A stretch of 64,000 bases of DNA. It comes from Roseivirga thermotolerans. GTDB lineage: Bacteria; Bacteroidota; Bacteroidia; Cytophagales; Cyclobacteriaceae. The first letter of the stretch is position 1. Every line of letters starts with the position of its first letter. Under the pieces are notes generated by a model. That model had not been told where the DNA came from and did not search any database. It saw only the letters and a program-made list of their open reading frames with translations. Positions 16,443 through 25,838 of the stretch are shown piece by piece. The stretch lies in assembly GCF_014653175.1 (NCBI RefSeq), contig NZ_BNAG01000002.1, positions 186,001 through 250,000 of the forward strand, given 5' to 3'. The translations under genes and the position numbers were made by a program.

Positions 16443-19073
16443 ATGAAAAGGGAGCAGGTGCTGGCCATAAGAAGGGAAGTTAGAAAGCGTGGGCTGAACT
16501 TCACCTATGTAGAAGATGAAGCGGTTGATTTTATTAGCTGTCAAATTGAAGAGCTACTCACTCAGGGACATTCTTTCGAATCTGCATTTCAGGAGGCTTT
16601 CCAGCAGGCTGCTGAAGAAGGCATGTTCAATCTCAAAACCAAGTTAATTACTCCAAAATCGATTTATACCATGGATATGCTCTCCAACTATCTAAAAGTT
16701 GCCTTCCGTAATTTCTCTAAATACAAAGCCAATTCGGCCATCAACTTATTAGGCCTGGTGCTGTCTCTTACAGCTTCAATAATCATTGGACTTTATCTTA
16801 AGTATGAGTACTCTTTCGATAAAGAATTTCCTGAGTTAGACCGACTCTATAGGGTTAATTCCATTTCCAATCTTAGTCAGAATACAAGCTATTTGAATGC
16901 TGTTTCAGGAATGTTGGTTCCGGTTATTGATAGCGAAATCCCTGAAGTGGAGCTGGCTTCTGATCTGGCAATTATTATCTCAAATCAGCCTTTAAAGACC
17001 AATGGTTCCGTATTCTTCGATTATCGCTTGTCAGGTGTGAGCGAAGACTTCATTGAAATGTTCAATCTTAAAGAAGTAAAAGGAAGCCTGAAGGCTCCTT
17101 TCCAAACGCTCAATGGTATTGCTATTTCAGAGAGCCAGGCTCTTAAGATATTTGGAGAGGAAGACCCGATAGGTCAGAGTTTTTCAATTGAGCAGAACCA
17201 AAAGGTATATTCCTTTTTGGTGCAAGCCGTTTTTCAAGATATACCTGCCAATACGCATTTTATGGACGATAAATGGAATGGCTTCGATATGCTGGTTTCT
17301 ATGGAGACCGCCAGGTCGATACCGAGCAATCAGCCTTCCTGGACCTCGATCAATAGCCCCGCCTATGTGAGGTTGGCACCCGGAGCTTCAGAAGAAACCG
17401 TGAACGCCAAAATGAATGAGTTAGTGGTGAAGCATCATGGAAAGGAAATTTGGTATGAACATTATTTACAACCTGTCTCAGATATTCATTTGAATACCAG
17501 GGAAGATGGAATATCCTCCGTTGGCAATGTTCAACAACTGAAACTATTCGGTCTTATAGGTGTGATTATACTGGTAATTGCCTGCATTAACTATGTGAAT
17601 CTGACAACAGCACAAGCCTCTGTTAGATTGAAGGAAGTGGGTGTTAGGAAAGTAATTGGGGCAAGAAGAAGACAGTTTGTGATGCAGTTTCTGGTTGAGG
17701 CAGCTCTCATGAGTTTAATGGGTCTGCTAATCTCAGCAGTATTGGTTTCGGTTTTAATTCCTCTGCTGAATGGCAATTTTGGCCTTCATCTTTCCTTAGA
17801 TCTTTCAAGCGACTGGCAAAACCTGGCTGGCTTTGTTGGCCTGATGCTTTTAGTGAGCCTGCTTTGCGGAACATATCCCGGGTGGTATTTGTCCAGATTG
17901 AGAGCCAATGTTTTGTTAAGGTCTAGCTCTTCGGTAAAGTCTGCTGGAGGAATATTTAGAAAGATTTTAGTGGTGCTGCAGTACGCTACTTCTATCACGC
18001 TCATTGTAGCTACTCTGATCATTGGTCATCAGATGAACTTTCTGAGTAAGAAAGATCTGGGTTTTGAAAAGGAGCAGGTGGTTTATCTGAAAATGGGATG
18101 GCAAGCCGGCTATAAGTATGGTGAGCTACTTTTCAATGAAGTTTCTACCGAGAGCGGAGTGCTTGCTGCATCGCTTACCAGTAATACTTTGGGAGATGGT
18201 AGTTTGTCAGGTAATGGAATAAGCGTTGGAGAGGCAGAAGTAGAGAAGCGTGAGATGCACCAGGTTTTAGCTGTAGATAATGGCTATCTGGCTGCTTTGG
18301 GACTCGAATTAAAAGAGGGGAGGTGGTTCTCAGAAGATTTCGCTTCAGATAGAAAAGAGGGGTTTGTAGTAAATGAGGCCTTTGTGAAACACTTTAATCT
18401 TGAAAATCCCATTGGTACTAAATTGGCTAGAAACAGTCAGAATGGAACTATAATTGGGGTGGTGAAAGACTTTCACTTCAAGTCTATGCATACTGCCATT
18501 GAGCCATTGGTCATGTTTGAAGATGACAGAGATAGGTATTGGAACATTGCACTGCGCATTTCCCCGGAAAATATGGGTAATACGCTTGAAAGGCTTGAAA
18601 CTGCCTGGGCTGGTGTGGTTCCTGACTTCCCTTTTACCTATGAATTTTTGGACGATCAGATTGATCAATACTATAAGTCAGATAGAGATTTTGCCTTGGT
18701 TTTTCAGGTGTTTGCCGGTTTGGCTATAGTGGTTTCTTGTTTGGGACTGATTGGCTTAGTGGCCTTTACAACCCGTAGACGGGCGAAGGAAATTGGTGTA
18801 AGAAAGGTATTGGGGGCTTCGGTAGGCACAATTCTGCAATTGTTGTCATTAGATTATGTGAAGCTTATTCTGTTGGCTGCTTTATTGGCCATTCCTGTTG
18901 CTTATTATGCCATGAGCCAATGGTTGGAGAATTTTGAATATAGGGTGAATATTCATGCTGGCGTTTTTGTGCTAGGCTTGCTGATCACCATAGTACTTTC
19001 ATGGATTTCAGTGAGTTATCTATCGGTTAAAGCAGCTAAGTCAAACCCTGTAGATTCGCTGAGGACGGAGTAA
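16443..19073 (+). CDS. ABC transporter permease, FtsX/MacB-like, with N-terminal prefix domain
   Basis: This is an 876-residue membrane protein starting MKREQVLAIRREVRKRG, with an ~75-residue acidic helical prefix before the first membrane helix. Then come two MacB-core plus FtsX units: the first FtsX block near IACINYVNLTTAQASVRLKE and the second near GLIGLVAFTTRRRAKEIGVR, ending DSLRTE. The architecture equals that of the permease at 4426-7017, and the two are paralogs. The ATG lies one base after the padR stop. No ATPase gene is nearby. A strong terminator follows 6 bases after the stop. Likely role: efflux or envelope-stress transport, substrate unknown. Confidence 0.9.
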   Translation: MKREQVLAIRREVRKRGLNFTYVEDEAVDFISCQIEELLTQGHSFESAFQEAFQQAAEEGMFNLKTKLITPKSIYTMDMLSNYLKVAFRNFSKYKANSAINLLGLVLSLTASIIIGLYLKYEYSFDKEFPELDRLYRVNSISNLSQNTSYLNAVSGMLVPVIDSEIPEVELASDLAIIISNQPLKTNGSVFFDYRLSGVSEDFIEMFNLKEVKGSLKAPFQTLNGIAISESQALKIFGEEDPIGQSFSIEQNQKVYSFLVQAVFQDIPANTHFMDDKWNGFDMLVSMETARSIPSNQPSWTSINSPAYVRLAPGASEETVNAKMNELVVKHHGKEIWYEHYLQPVSDIHLNTREDGISSVGNVQQLKLFGLIGVIILVIACINYVNLTTAQASVRLKEVGVRKVIGARRRQFVMQFLVEAALMSLMGLLISAVLVSVLIPLLNGNFGLHLSLDLSSDWQNLAGFVGLMLLVSLLCGTYPGWYLSRLRANVLLRSSSSVKSAGGIFRKILVVLQYATSITLIVATLIIGHQMNFLSKKDLGFEKEQVVYLKMGWQAGYKYGELLFNEVSTESGVLAASLTSNTLGDGSLSGNGISVGEAEVEKREMHQVLAVDNGYLAALGLELKEGRWFSEDFASDRKEGFVVNEAFVKHFNLENPIGTKLARNSQNGTIIGVVKDFHFKSMHTAIEPLVMFEDDRDRYWNIALRISPENMGNTLERLETAWAGVVPDFPFTYEFLDDQIDQYYKSDRDFALVFQVFAGLAIVVSCLGLIGLVAFTTRRRAKEIGVRKVLGASVGTILQLLSLDYVKLILLAALLAIPVAYYAMSQWLENFEYRVNIHAGVFVLGLLITIVLSWISVSYLSVKAAKSNPVDSLRTE

Positions 19074-19079
19074 AAGATA

Positions 19080-19110
19080 AAAGAGGGTGCTCTTTAGAAG
19101 CACCCTCTTT
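19080..19110. terminator. Rho-independent terminator between convergent genes
   Basis: A perfect 12-bp stem, AAAGAGGGTGCT (19080-19091) and AGCACCCTCTTT (19099-19110), with a 7-base loop lies between the permease stop and the SPFH stop. Its A/T flanks allow use in both directions. Confidence 0.85.
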
Positions 19111-19112
19111 AC

Positions 19113-20477
19113 TTAATTCCCTCCGGTATTGGTGGTCAACTGTTTGGTCATTGCCGCACCGATGAGGGCCTCAAGGGGTGTTCCCCCTCCATTTTCACCG
19201 TTGCTCATAATCATGGTTGTAGGGAATTTGATTTTGGCCAACTCCTTAGCAACTCCAATCGCTATCTCCTTTTCCAGCTCGGCACGTTGCTGTGGGGTAA
19301 GACCCGCAGAAACAAGTTTGGCGTTCTGGTATGCTTCAGCGTCAGCTTTTACTTTCTGGGCCGAAGCCTTTAGTTTCTCTGTTTCGAGTGCAATGGCCGC
19401 TAGCTTCTTATTGGTTTCCTCTTGTTTAAGTTTAGTCTCAATGGAGATTAGTGCTTTTACCTGCTCTTTCTCCTGAGCCACCCTTTCGGCTGCTTTGTCT
19501 CGTTCACCCTCGGCTATAATTCTGGCCTGAGCATCTTTAGCGGTTTTTATTTTTTGCTGCTCCAGTTGCCTTTTGGCCGATTCGTCTCGTTGCGCCTCCA
19601 GTCGTTGTTTAAACACTTGCTCCAACACTACATCGTCTACAATTACCTGAGCCACTATAATGTTGTTTTCATTAATGTCGTGTGGAATCCGAATAAACTG
19701 GCCATGCTCATCCACGCGTTTTTTAACCTCATACCGGGTCTGCACTTCTTTGATCTCTCGGTTTTCTTGCTCAATGGCCGTTACCACTGTATCCCTATAC
19801 TCTGTTTTTTCAACGCTATAGGCACCATCTTTTAATTGCTCTTCAATGGCTACCCGGAAATCAGAGGCAGAACCTGAGATGTAATCTTGGGCGGCAAACA
19901 TATAGCCGGTATTAGATACCACCTCCCTTACTGTGGGAATTAGGGTGTTTTGTGCGAGGTTTTGTAGACTACGGAACTCGATAGCCAACTCGATGAAAGA
20001 CTCCTTGTCTGCAGGTAGCTGAAAACGAGTTGATAACTTTGTTGTAGCTGTAACCTGGTCGATGAACCGGATGGGGATGGGATCCATTTTTCCCTCAATT
20101 TCCTCGGTATCTTCTCCTTCTCCCACCACTTTAACATCGATGAATTTTTGCCAGGGGGTGATCTTTGCAAAGCCTCGAAACTTGATTCCCTCAGACATAA
20201 TGGCGTCTTTTTTTCCATTGGGGTATACCACAAAGTATTGGTAACCCGGTTCGGCCCAAAAGAAAAGGTAGGGTATCATAATCAGGAAAGCTCCTATGGC
20301 TACAATGATTAGCGATATTTTACGGCTGAACATGAGAAGCCATGGCGATGCTTTAGACCGGATTTTAATCACCTCACCGGTGGTGTTCTCCTTGAATTCG
20401 TCTTCCTCAGCCAGAAAGGGCCTCACAATCAGGGTAATAAACCCTAAAATGATAATAATTATTCCTAAAAAAGTCAT
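19113..20477 (-). CDS. SPFH/Band 7 domain membrane protein
   Basis: This is a 454-residue protein with two N-terminal hydrophobic segments (residues 2-22 and about 50-75), a Band-7-like domain (about 80-300), and a long charged coiled coil rich in Ala, Lys, Glu and Gln (about 300-400, flotillin-like). The C-terminus is Gly-rich (ENGGGTPLEALIG). SPFH proteins assemble large membrane-associated rings and organise membrane domains or proteases; which one is meant here is unknown. It lies convergent to the permease across a shared terminator. A decayed copy of its C-terminus is at 15884-15996. Confidence 0.85.
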   Translation of the reverse strand: MTFLGIIIIILGFITLIVRPFLAEEDEFKENTTGEVIKIRSKASPWLLMFSRKISLIIVAIGAFLIMIPYLFFWAEPGYQYFVVYPNGKKDAIMSEGIKFRGFAKITPWQKFIDVKVVGEGEDTEEIEGKMDPIPIRFIDQVTATTKLSTRFQLPADKESFIELAIEFRSLQNLAQNTLIPTVREVVSNTGYMFAAQDYISGSASDFRVAIEEQLKDGAYSVEKTEYRDTVVTAIEQENREIKEVQTRYEVKKRVDEHGQFIRIPHDINENNIIVAQVIVDDVVLEQVFKQRLEAQRDESAKRQLEQQKIKTAKDAQARIIAEGERDKAAERVAQEKEQVKALISIETKLKQEETNKKLAAIALETEKLKASAQKVKADAEAYQNAKLVSAGLTPQQRAELEKEIAIGVAKELAKIKFPTTMIMSNGENGGGTPLEALIGAAMTKQLTTNTGGN

Positions 20478-20563
20478 AGTTTAAATTGGTTAAAGGTTAT
20501 ACATAGTTTATTTGTTGACCTTCCAGGTCGGTACATAATGGTTCTTGAAATAAAATTGGAAGC

Positions 20564-20971
20564 TTAGCGGTCTGAGACGCGGTACACGAACTTAAGTCCG
20601 GACCAAATACTGTCTACAGCGCATACTTTGACGTCAACAAGCCCTGCTTCAAGACCTGTATTTCTAACAATCATATCACTCAGGTCTGTGGGAACCTTGG
20701 AGGATTTCTTTGGCCAGGAAATCCACAACATTCCTGTTTTCTTCAATGAAGATTTGAGTTCTAGAATTTCCGACTTCAGCTTTTCGGCCGAAAGACAGAA
20801 GTAGTGGATAAAGTCTATGGCTCCGGCAGGTATTTTATCGTAAATCTCAACCCCTTCCGGAAGCGGGGCTAGATTGTCCCAGTAAGTTTCAGGTTCGTTA
20901 ATAACGAGCATCCGATGATGCTCTTTTATTCCGAGTTTTTTCACTAAAGGTGTTCCTGAGTATCCTGCCAT
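20564..20971 (-). CDS. DUF3052 family protein
   Basis: This 135-residue protein opens with the family hallmark MAGYSGTPLVKKLGIKEHHR. It continues with an alpha/beta fold resembling a degenerate methyltransferase (around DFIHYFCLSAEKLKSEILEL, then KTGMLWISWPKKSSK). DUF3052 proteins have no proven activity to my knowledge. It stands alone; AT-rich sequence (20972-21180) separates it from divergent guaA. Confidence 0.85.
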   Translation of the reverse strand: MAGYSGTPLVKKLGIKEHHRMLVINEPETYWDNLAPLPEGVEIYDKIPAGAIDFIHYFCLSAEKLKSEILELKSSLKKTGMLWISWPKKSSKVPTDLSDMIVRNTGLEAGLVDVKVCAVDSIWSGLKFVYRVSDR

Positions 20972-21182
20972 GTTTATTTGAAATACATTTATTATTACGA
21001 ATTATATTTTTAAAAAGTTACATATTTCACAATAATATTTTGAAATATATTATATACGAAATTATCTACTGAATTATAAAAAATGCTGAGATGCTCATTA
21101 TCAGCTATTTCCTAAAGATAAAAGTCTGTATGTGAATTTTAGAAATAGTAGGTTTTAATTAGTGATAAGTCGGGGCTAGTGT

Positions 21183-21190
21183 TATTTTTG
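21183..21190 (+). promoter_or_regulatory. TAnnTTTG -7 promoter box immediately before guaA
   Basis: TATTTTTG fits the Bacteroidota -7 consensus and ends only 3 bases before the guaA ATG at 21194, so a transcript from it would have almost no leader. A clear -33 element is not visible at the expected distance, which lowers confidence. Confidence 0.4.
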
Positions 21191-21193
21191 CGC

Positions 21194-22723
21194 ATGGCAG
21201 AACAGATCCTCATCTTAGATTTTGGATCGCAGTACACTCAACTGATAGCGAGAAGGGTCAGAGAACTCAATGTCTACTGCGAAATTCATCCTTACAATCA
21301 AATACCAGAAATAACTGACAATATAAAAGGGGTAATTCTCTCGGGTAGCCCATGCTCTGTGCGCGAGGCCGATGCTCCTGATATTGATGTAGACCAGTTT
21401 AGAGGTAAAATGCCTGTTTTGGGAGTGTGTTATGGGGCCCAGCTCATGGCTCAGAAATACGGAGGCAACGTGCTTCCGTCAGAAATAAGAGAGTACGGTA
21501 GGGCCCGCCTGAGTAGAGTAGACACGCATTTCGATTTGATGAAAGAAATTAGCCTCGATTCCCAGGTGTGGATGTCTCATGGAGATACCATTAAAGAATT
21601 GCCACAGGGCTTTGAAGTAATAGCAAGTACAGCAAGTGTAAATGTAGCGGCTTACAAGGTACAGAATGAAGCTACCTACGGTATTCAATTTCACCCTGAG
21701 GTCACACATTCCGAAGAAGGAAAGATATTGCTCAGAAACTTTGTGGTACACATCTGTGGCTGTGCGCAAGACTGGACCCCTGATATCTTTGTGGAATCTA
21801 CAGTGGCAGAGCTGAAGCAGAAACTAGGCAACGATAAGGTGGTATTGGGATTATCCGGTGGGGTAGACTCTTCGGTGGCTGCAGTGCTTATTCATAAGGC
21901 CATAGGCGAAAATCTGCACTGTATATTCGTGGACAATGGGCTTTTGAGAAAGAATGAGTTTGAGTCTGTTTTGGAGTCGTATAAAGGCATGGGCCTTAAT
22001 GTGAAAGGGGTAGACGCTAAGGATCAGTTCTACGCTGCGCTGAAAGGTATTTCTGACCCTGAGGGCAAACGGAAGGCTATAGGAAGAGTCTTTATTGAAG
22101 TTTTCGATCAGGAAGCACACAAGATTCAGGGGGTAAGATGGCTGGGGCAAGGTACCATTTACCCCGATGTTATTGAGTCTGTTTCCGTGAAGGGTCCTTC
22201 TGCTACAATAAAATCACATCACAACGTTGGAGGATTGCCGGAGAAAATGAACTTGAAGGTGGTGGAGCCGCTGAACACGCTCTTTAAAGATGAGGTTCGT
22301 AATGTTGGCCGAAGCCTTGAGATTGATCCAAATATTCTGGGGCGTCATCCGTTTCCCGGACCAGGCTTAGGAATTAGAATATTGGGAGACATTACTCCAC
22401 AGAAGGTAGCCATTCTTCAGGAGGTAGATGCCATTTTTATCAATGGCCTCAAGAACAAAGGGTTGTACGATCAGGTTTGGCAAGCAGGTGCTATACTTTT
22501 ACCGGTTCAGTCGGTGGGAGTAATGGGCGATGAAAGAACCTACGAACAAGTGGTGGCACTTAGGGCAGTGACCAGTGTAGACGGTATGACGGCCGATTGG
22601 GTAGACTTGCCATACGCTTTCTTACAAGATGTATCGAATGAAATAATTAATAAAGTAAAAGGAGTTAATAGGGTGGTGTATGACATAAGCTCTAAGCCGC
22701 CAGCAACCATTGAATGGGAATAA
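21194..22723 (+). CDS. guaA: GMP synthase (glutamine-hydrolysing)
   Basis: The enzyme converts XMP, ATP and glutamine to GMP. The 509 residues carry the class I amidotransferase domain with nucleophile Cys at about residue 79 ([15 protein letters not shown]) and its His-Glu partner ([14 protein letters not shown]). The ATP-pyrophosphatase P-loop [13 protein letters not shown] lies near residue 220, and the C-terminal dimerisation domain ends [10 protein letters not shown] start 15 bases upstream would lie across a promoter-like box; [16 protein letters not shown] is the typical N-terminus. The stop codon overlaps the start of the next gene (TAATG), so the two are coupled. Confidence 0.97.
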   Translation: MAEQILILDFGSQYTQLIARRVRELNVYCEIHPYNQIPEITDNIKGVILSGSPCSVREADAPDIDVDQFRGKMPVLGVCYGAQLMAQKYGGNVLPSEIREYGRARLSRVDTHFDLMKEISLDSQVWMSHGDTIKELPQGFEVIASTASVNVAAYKVQNEATYGIQFHPEVTHSEEGKILLRNFVVHICGCAQDWTPDIFVESTVAELKQKLGNDKVVLGLSGGVDSSVAAVLIHKAIGENLHCIFVDNGLLRKNEFESVLESYKGMGLNVKGVDAKDQFYAALKGISDPEGKRKAIGRVFIEVFDQEAHKIQGVRWLGQGTIYPDVIESVSVKGPSATIKSHHNVGGLPEKMNLKVVEPLNTLFKDEVRNVGRSLEIDPNILGRHPFPGPGLGIRILGDITPQKVAILQEVDAIFINGLKNKGLYDQVWQAGAILLPVQSVGVMGDERTYEQVVALRAVTSVDGMTADWVDLPYAFLQDVSNEIINKVKGVNRVVYDISSKPPATIEWE

Positions 22724-24540
22724 TGATAAAACGAATTCTGTTTACGTTTTTATTGATTTTAATTTCTGGACTCTTACAAGCCCAGAACATCAAGCAGCTG
22801 TTTGACGAAGGGAAGTCTTATTTCGATAAGGAGCAGTATGCATTGGCCATTGGTAAGTTTCAGGCCCTATCGGGCATGGACTCTGACAATGATATGGTCA
22901 GATATGCCTCGTTTTATTATGCCATATCGGCCTATAAGACCGGAGATAGAACTACAGCCAAGAATCTGTTTCGGCAAATTCAATCCAAATATCCCAGCTG
23001 GGGTGTTGACGAAGACCTTAACTATTGGTTGGGGGTAATTGCCGTTGAAGAGGGGAAGGTGGCCGATGCATTTAGACACCTCAATCAGGTATCTGCAGAA
23101 GAGCTTGCGCCTTCGGTAACCGCTTTAAAGGAAAAAGCACTGGTACACATTTCGGGTGTTGACAGTCTTAAGTCGTTACTGACCGAGTTTAATGATGATA
23201 AGATTGCTTCGCGCCTAGCCGATGTAATGCTGGATTTGCCTGTGGTAGAACAGGATATGGACCTGCTAGAAGCTCTTCAGCAAAATTATAATTTGGAGCT
23301 ATCGCTTAGCCTTGAAGGCATTGCCTTTTCTCCAAAAAAGGAAGTATATAATATAGGCCTGTTTCTGCCTTTTGCTTATCGTAATGATTCACTCAGGCGT
23401 GTGCAGTTAGAGACTAACTGGACTACCCGAATGTATCATGGTGCTTTGCTTGGGGTAAAGAAGCTCGAAGAGGAGGGAATCAAAGTCAATCTGGTAACCA
23501 TCGATACGCGCGATGCGAACAGGACTCTCGAAAGTATGATTAACTCCGGTCAGCTAGATAGCCTCGACTTAATTCTGGGGCCGGTAACACAAAGTGCAGT
23601 TGAAACCATGACCAGATTTTCGCGAGAAAAGAAAATCAACATGGTGAATCCCTTGTCTTCCAATGGAGAAATACTCATTGATAATCCCTATGCCTTTTTA
23701 TACTACCCAAGCAACAAATCCATTGCTATTCGGTCGGCCGAGTATGCCAAAAAACATTTTAATAAGAAGAAAGGAGTAGCTGTGTTTTACTCCGGCCAAG
23801 CCGATTATGAAAGAGCTAAGCTCTACAAGGAACTGATAGAAAAGGATTCCTTCAATGTGACCATTTTCATGAGGGTTCCGGCTGATCAATCGGTTAAGAT
23901 TCAGCAGTTACTGATTGCAGAGACTGAGGTAGATAAAGACTCTGCCAAAGTAGCCAGGATGTTTGCCGAAATGGATTCTTTGCGTGCAGCAGGAGACCCC
24001 AATTGGGAAAAGTATACCGAGCGTGATTTTGTTAGGGACACACTCAGAATATTGCCAGACAGCTTAGGGCATGTATACATAGCTTCCGATTTCTCTTCAC
24101 TTTCCACCAGTGCTTTGAGCGGCATTGCAGCCAGGCCGGATGCCATTCAGTTTTTGTCGTCCAGCCGTTTTTTGGCAGCAGAACAATCACTTTCGTTTGG
24201 CCAGTTAGAGCGACTAAATACTGTCTTTGTAGGAAGTAACTTTATAGACTATTCCAGCGCCAATGTGGCTGAATTCAGAAGGAATTATATTAACACCTTT
24301 CGTGCAAGTCCTGTTAAAGAAGAACGTTTGGGCGATGCCTATTTGGGCTACGATTTGGTGGTGACCTATGGCAAGCTACTAAGCGAGTATGGAAAATATT
24401 TTCAGGTGGGCTTGAGAAGGCGTGAGGAGGTTCCCGGAACGCTCACTGAAAAGCTGAATTACCGATTGACAAACGACAATCGGTATATGCCCTATCTAAG
24501 AGTGAAAGACGCTCGTGTGGTAAAACTGCAAGATCAATAG
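22723..24540 (+). CDS. Exported TPR plus type I periplasmic-binding-fold protein (LpoA-like architecture)
   Basis: This is a 605-residue exported protein with signal peptide [21 protein letters not shown]. Residues ~25-200 contain TPR-like helical pairs (around YALAIGKFQALSG and TAKNLFRQIQSKYPSWG). Residues ~215-590 have the fold of LivJ/LivK-type substrate-binding proteins, from YNIGLFLPFAYRND through LDLILGPVTQSAVETM and VYIASDFSSL. It has no lipobox. No ABC transporter genes are nearby. The domain pair matches LpoA, the activator of penicillin-binding protein 1A in Gammaproteobacteria; similar function here is an inference from architecture. It is coupled to guaA (TAATG) and 2 bases from hemL. 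A start 9 bases upstream is possible. Confidence 0.8.
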   Translation: MIKRILFTFLLILISGLLQAQNIKQLFDEGKSYFDKEQYALAIGKFQALSGMDSDNDMVRYASFYYAISAYKTGDRTTAKNLFRQIQSKYPSWGVDEDLNYWLGVIAVEEGKVADAFRHLNQVSAEELAPSVTALKEKALVHISGVDSLKSLLTEFNDDKIASRLADVMLDLPVVEQDMDLLEALQQNYNLELSLSLEGIAFSPKKEVYNIGLFLPFAYRNDSLRRVQLETNWTTRMYHGALLGVKKLEEEGIKVNLVTIDTRDANRTLESMINSGQLDSLDLILGPVTQSAVETMTRFSREKKINMVNPLSSNGEILIDNPYAFLYYPSNKSIAIRSAEYAKKHFNKKKGVAVFYSGQADYERAKLYKELIEKDSFNVTIFMRVPADQSVKIQQLLIAETEVDKDSAKVARMFAEMDSLRAAGDPNWEKYTERDFVRDTLRILPDSLGHVYIASDFSSLSTSALSGIAARPDAIQFLSSSRFLAAEQSLSFGQLERLNTVFVGSNFIDYSSANVAEFRRNYINTFRASPVKEERLGDAYLGYDLVVTYGKLLSEYGKYFQVGLRRREEVPGTLTEKLNYRLTNDNRYMPYLRVKDARVVKLQDQ

Positions 24541-24542
24541 CT

Positions 24543-25838
24543 ATGCATCAGATTACAAAAAGCAACAACCTCTTTGAAGAGGCTCAGAAATATATACCAG
24601 GAGGTGTTAATTCTCCTGTAAGGGCATTCAAAGCCGTAGGAGGCAATCCCATTTTTATAAAGAAGGCTAAAGGAGCCTTTATTTTCGATGAGGATGGCAA
24701 TGAATACATTGAGTTGATTAATTCCTGGGGCCCAATGATTCTTGGCCATGCCAATAGCAAAATAGAAGAGGCTGTACAGAAAGCCATTTCAGGATCCCTT
24801 TCGTTTGGAGCACCAACGGCCATTGAGATAGAAATGGCCAAAACTATTTGTGAGATGGTGCCCTCTATTGAAAAGGTTAGAATGGTGAACTCAGGGACAG
24901 AGGCCACCATGTCGGCCATCCGATTGGCCAGAGGTTACACCGGACGATCGAAAGTGATCAAATTTGAGGGCTGCTATCACGGGCATGGCGATTCGTTCTT
25001 AATTGCGGCCGGTAGCGGAGCCATTACGCTGGGGGAACCCAATAGTCCCGGTGTTACGAAAGGTACTGCCCAAGATACGGTTACTGTACCCTTCAACGAT
25101 GTTAACAAAGTACATGAGGCTGTTCGGGCCAATAAAGAAAATGTAGCGGCTATTATTGTAGAACCTGTAGCCGGCAATATGGGCTGTGTACTACCTGCGG
25201 AGGGTTTTTTGGAAGGTTTGCGTGAAATATGTAATGCGGAAGGAATAGTGCTCATTTTCGATGAGGTAATGACGGGTTTCCGTCTTTCACCTTCTGGAGC
25301 GCAAGGCGTATTCGATGTGCAACCTGATATTACCACCCTTGGTAAAATAATTGGCGGGGGTATGCCGGTAGGAGCATACGGTGGCAAGCGCGAAATAATG
25401 GATTTTGTTTCTCCTGTAGGTCCGGTGTATCAGGCGGGGACTCTGAGTGGTAATCCTGTAGCAATGGCCGCGGGATTGGCTATGTTAAGTCAGATTAAAG
25501 AAGACCAAACCTTATATAGCGATCTGGCCCTTATTACGGCCAAGTTGGAGAATGGCTTGCAGGAAGGACTCGATAATCTTGGGCTGCCATATACCATCAA
25601 TAGAATAGGTTCTATGATTAGTGTTTTCTTTACTTCCGAAAAGGTATCGAATTTTGAAGACGCCAAGAAGTCTGACTTGAACCTCTTTGGCCAATACTTC
25701 AGAGAAATGCTGAAGAGAGGGGTTTATTTGCCACCATCGCAGTTTGAGTCTTGGTTCATATCCAAATCTATTACACCTAATCTTGTAGACAGAATTGTAG
25801 AAGCCAGCAACGAGTCGCTGCGGGTAATTCATCAGTAG
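24543..25838 (+). CDS. hemL: Glutamate-1-semialdehyde 2,1-aminomutase
   Basis: This PLP enzyme forms 5-aminolevulinate for tetrapyrrole synthesis by the C5 pathway. The 431 residues include IPGGVNSPVRAFKAVGG, MVNSGTEATMSAIRLARG, EGCYHGHGDSFL, IFDEVMTGFR, and the PLP lysine at about K268 in TLGKIIGGGMPVGAYGG. It is the last gene of the guaA run and overlaps the convergent DUF3667 gene by 7 bases at the 3' end; I see no terminator hairpin there. The gltX, hemA and hemC partners are not in the window. Confidence 0.97.
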   Translation: MHQITKSNNLFEEAQKYIPGGVNSPVRAFKAVGGNPIFIKKAKGAFIFDEDGNEYIELINSWGPMILGHANSKIEEAVQKAISGSLSFGAPTAIEIEMAKTICEMVPSIEKVRMVNSGTEATMSAIRLARGYTGRSKVIKFEGCYHGHGDSFLIAAGSGAITLGEPNSPGVTKGTAQDTVTVPFNDVNKVHEAVRANKENVAAIIVEPVAGNMGCVLPAEGFLEGLREICNAEGIVLIFDEVMTGFRLSPSGAQGVFDVQPDITTLGKIIGGGMPVGAYGGKREIMDFVSPVGPVYQAGTLSGNPVAMAAGLAMLSQIKEDQTLYSDLALITAKLENGLQEGLDNLGLPYTINRIGSMISVFFTSEKVSNFEDAKKSDLNLFGQYFREMLKRGVYLPPSQFESWFISKSITPNLVDRIVEASNESLRVIHQ

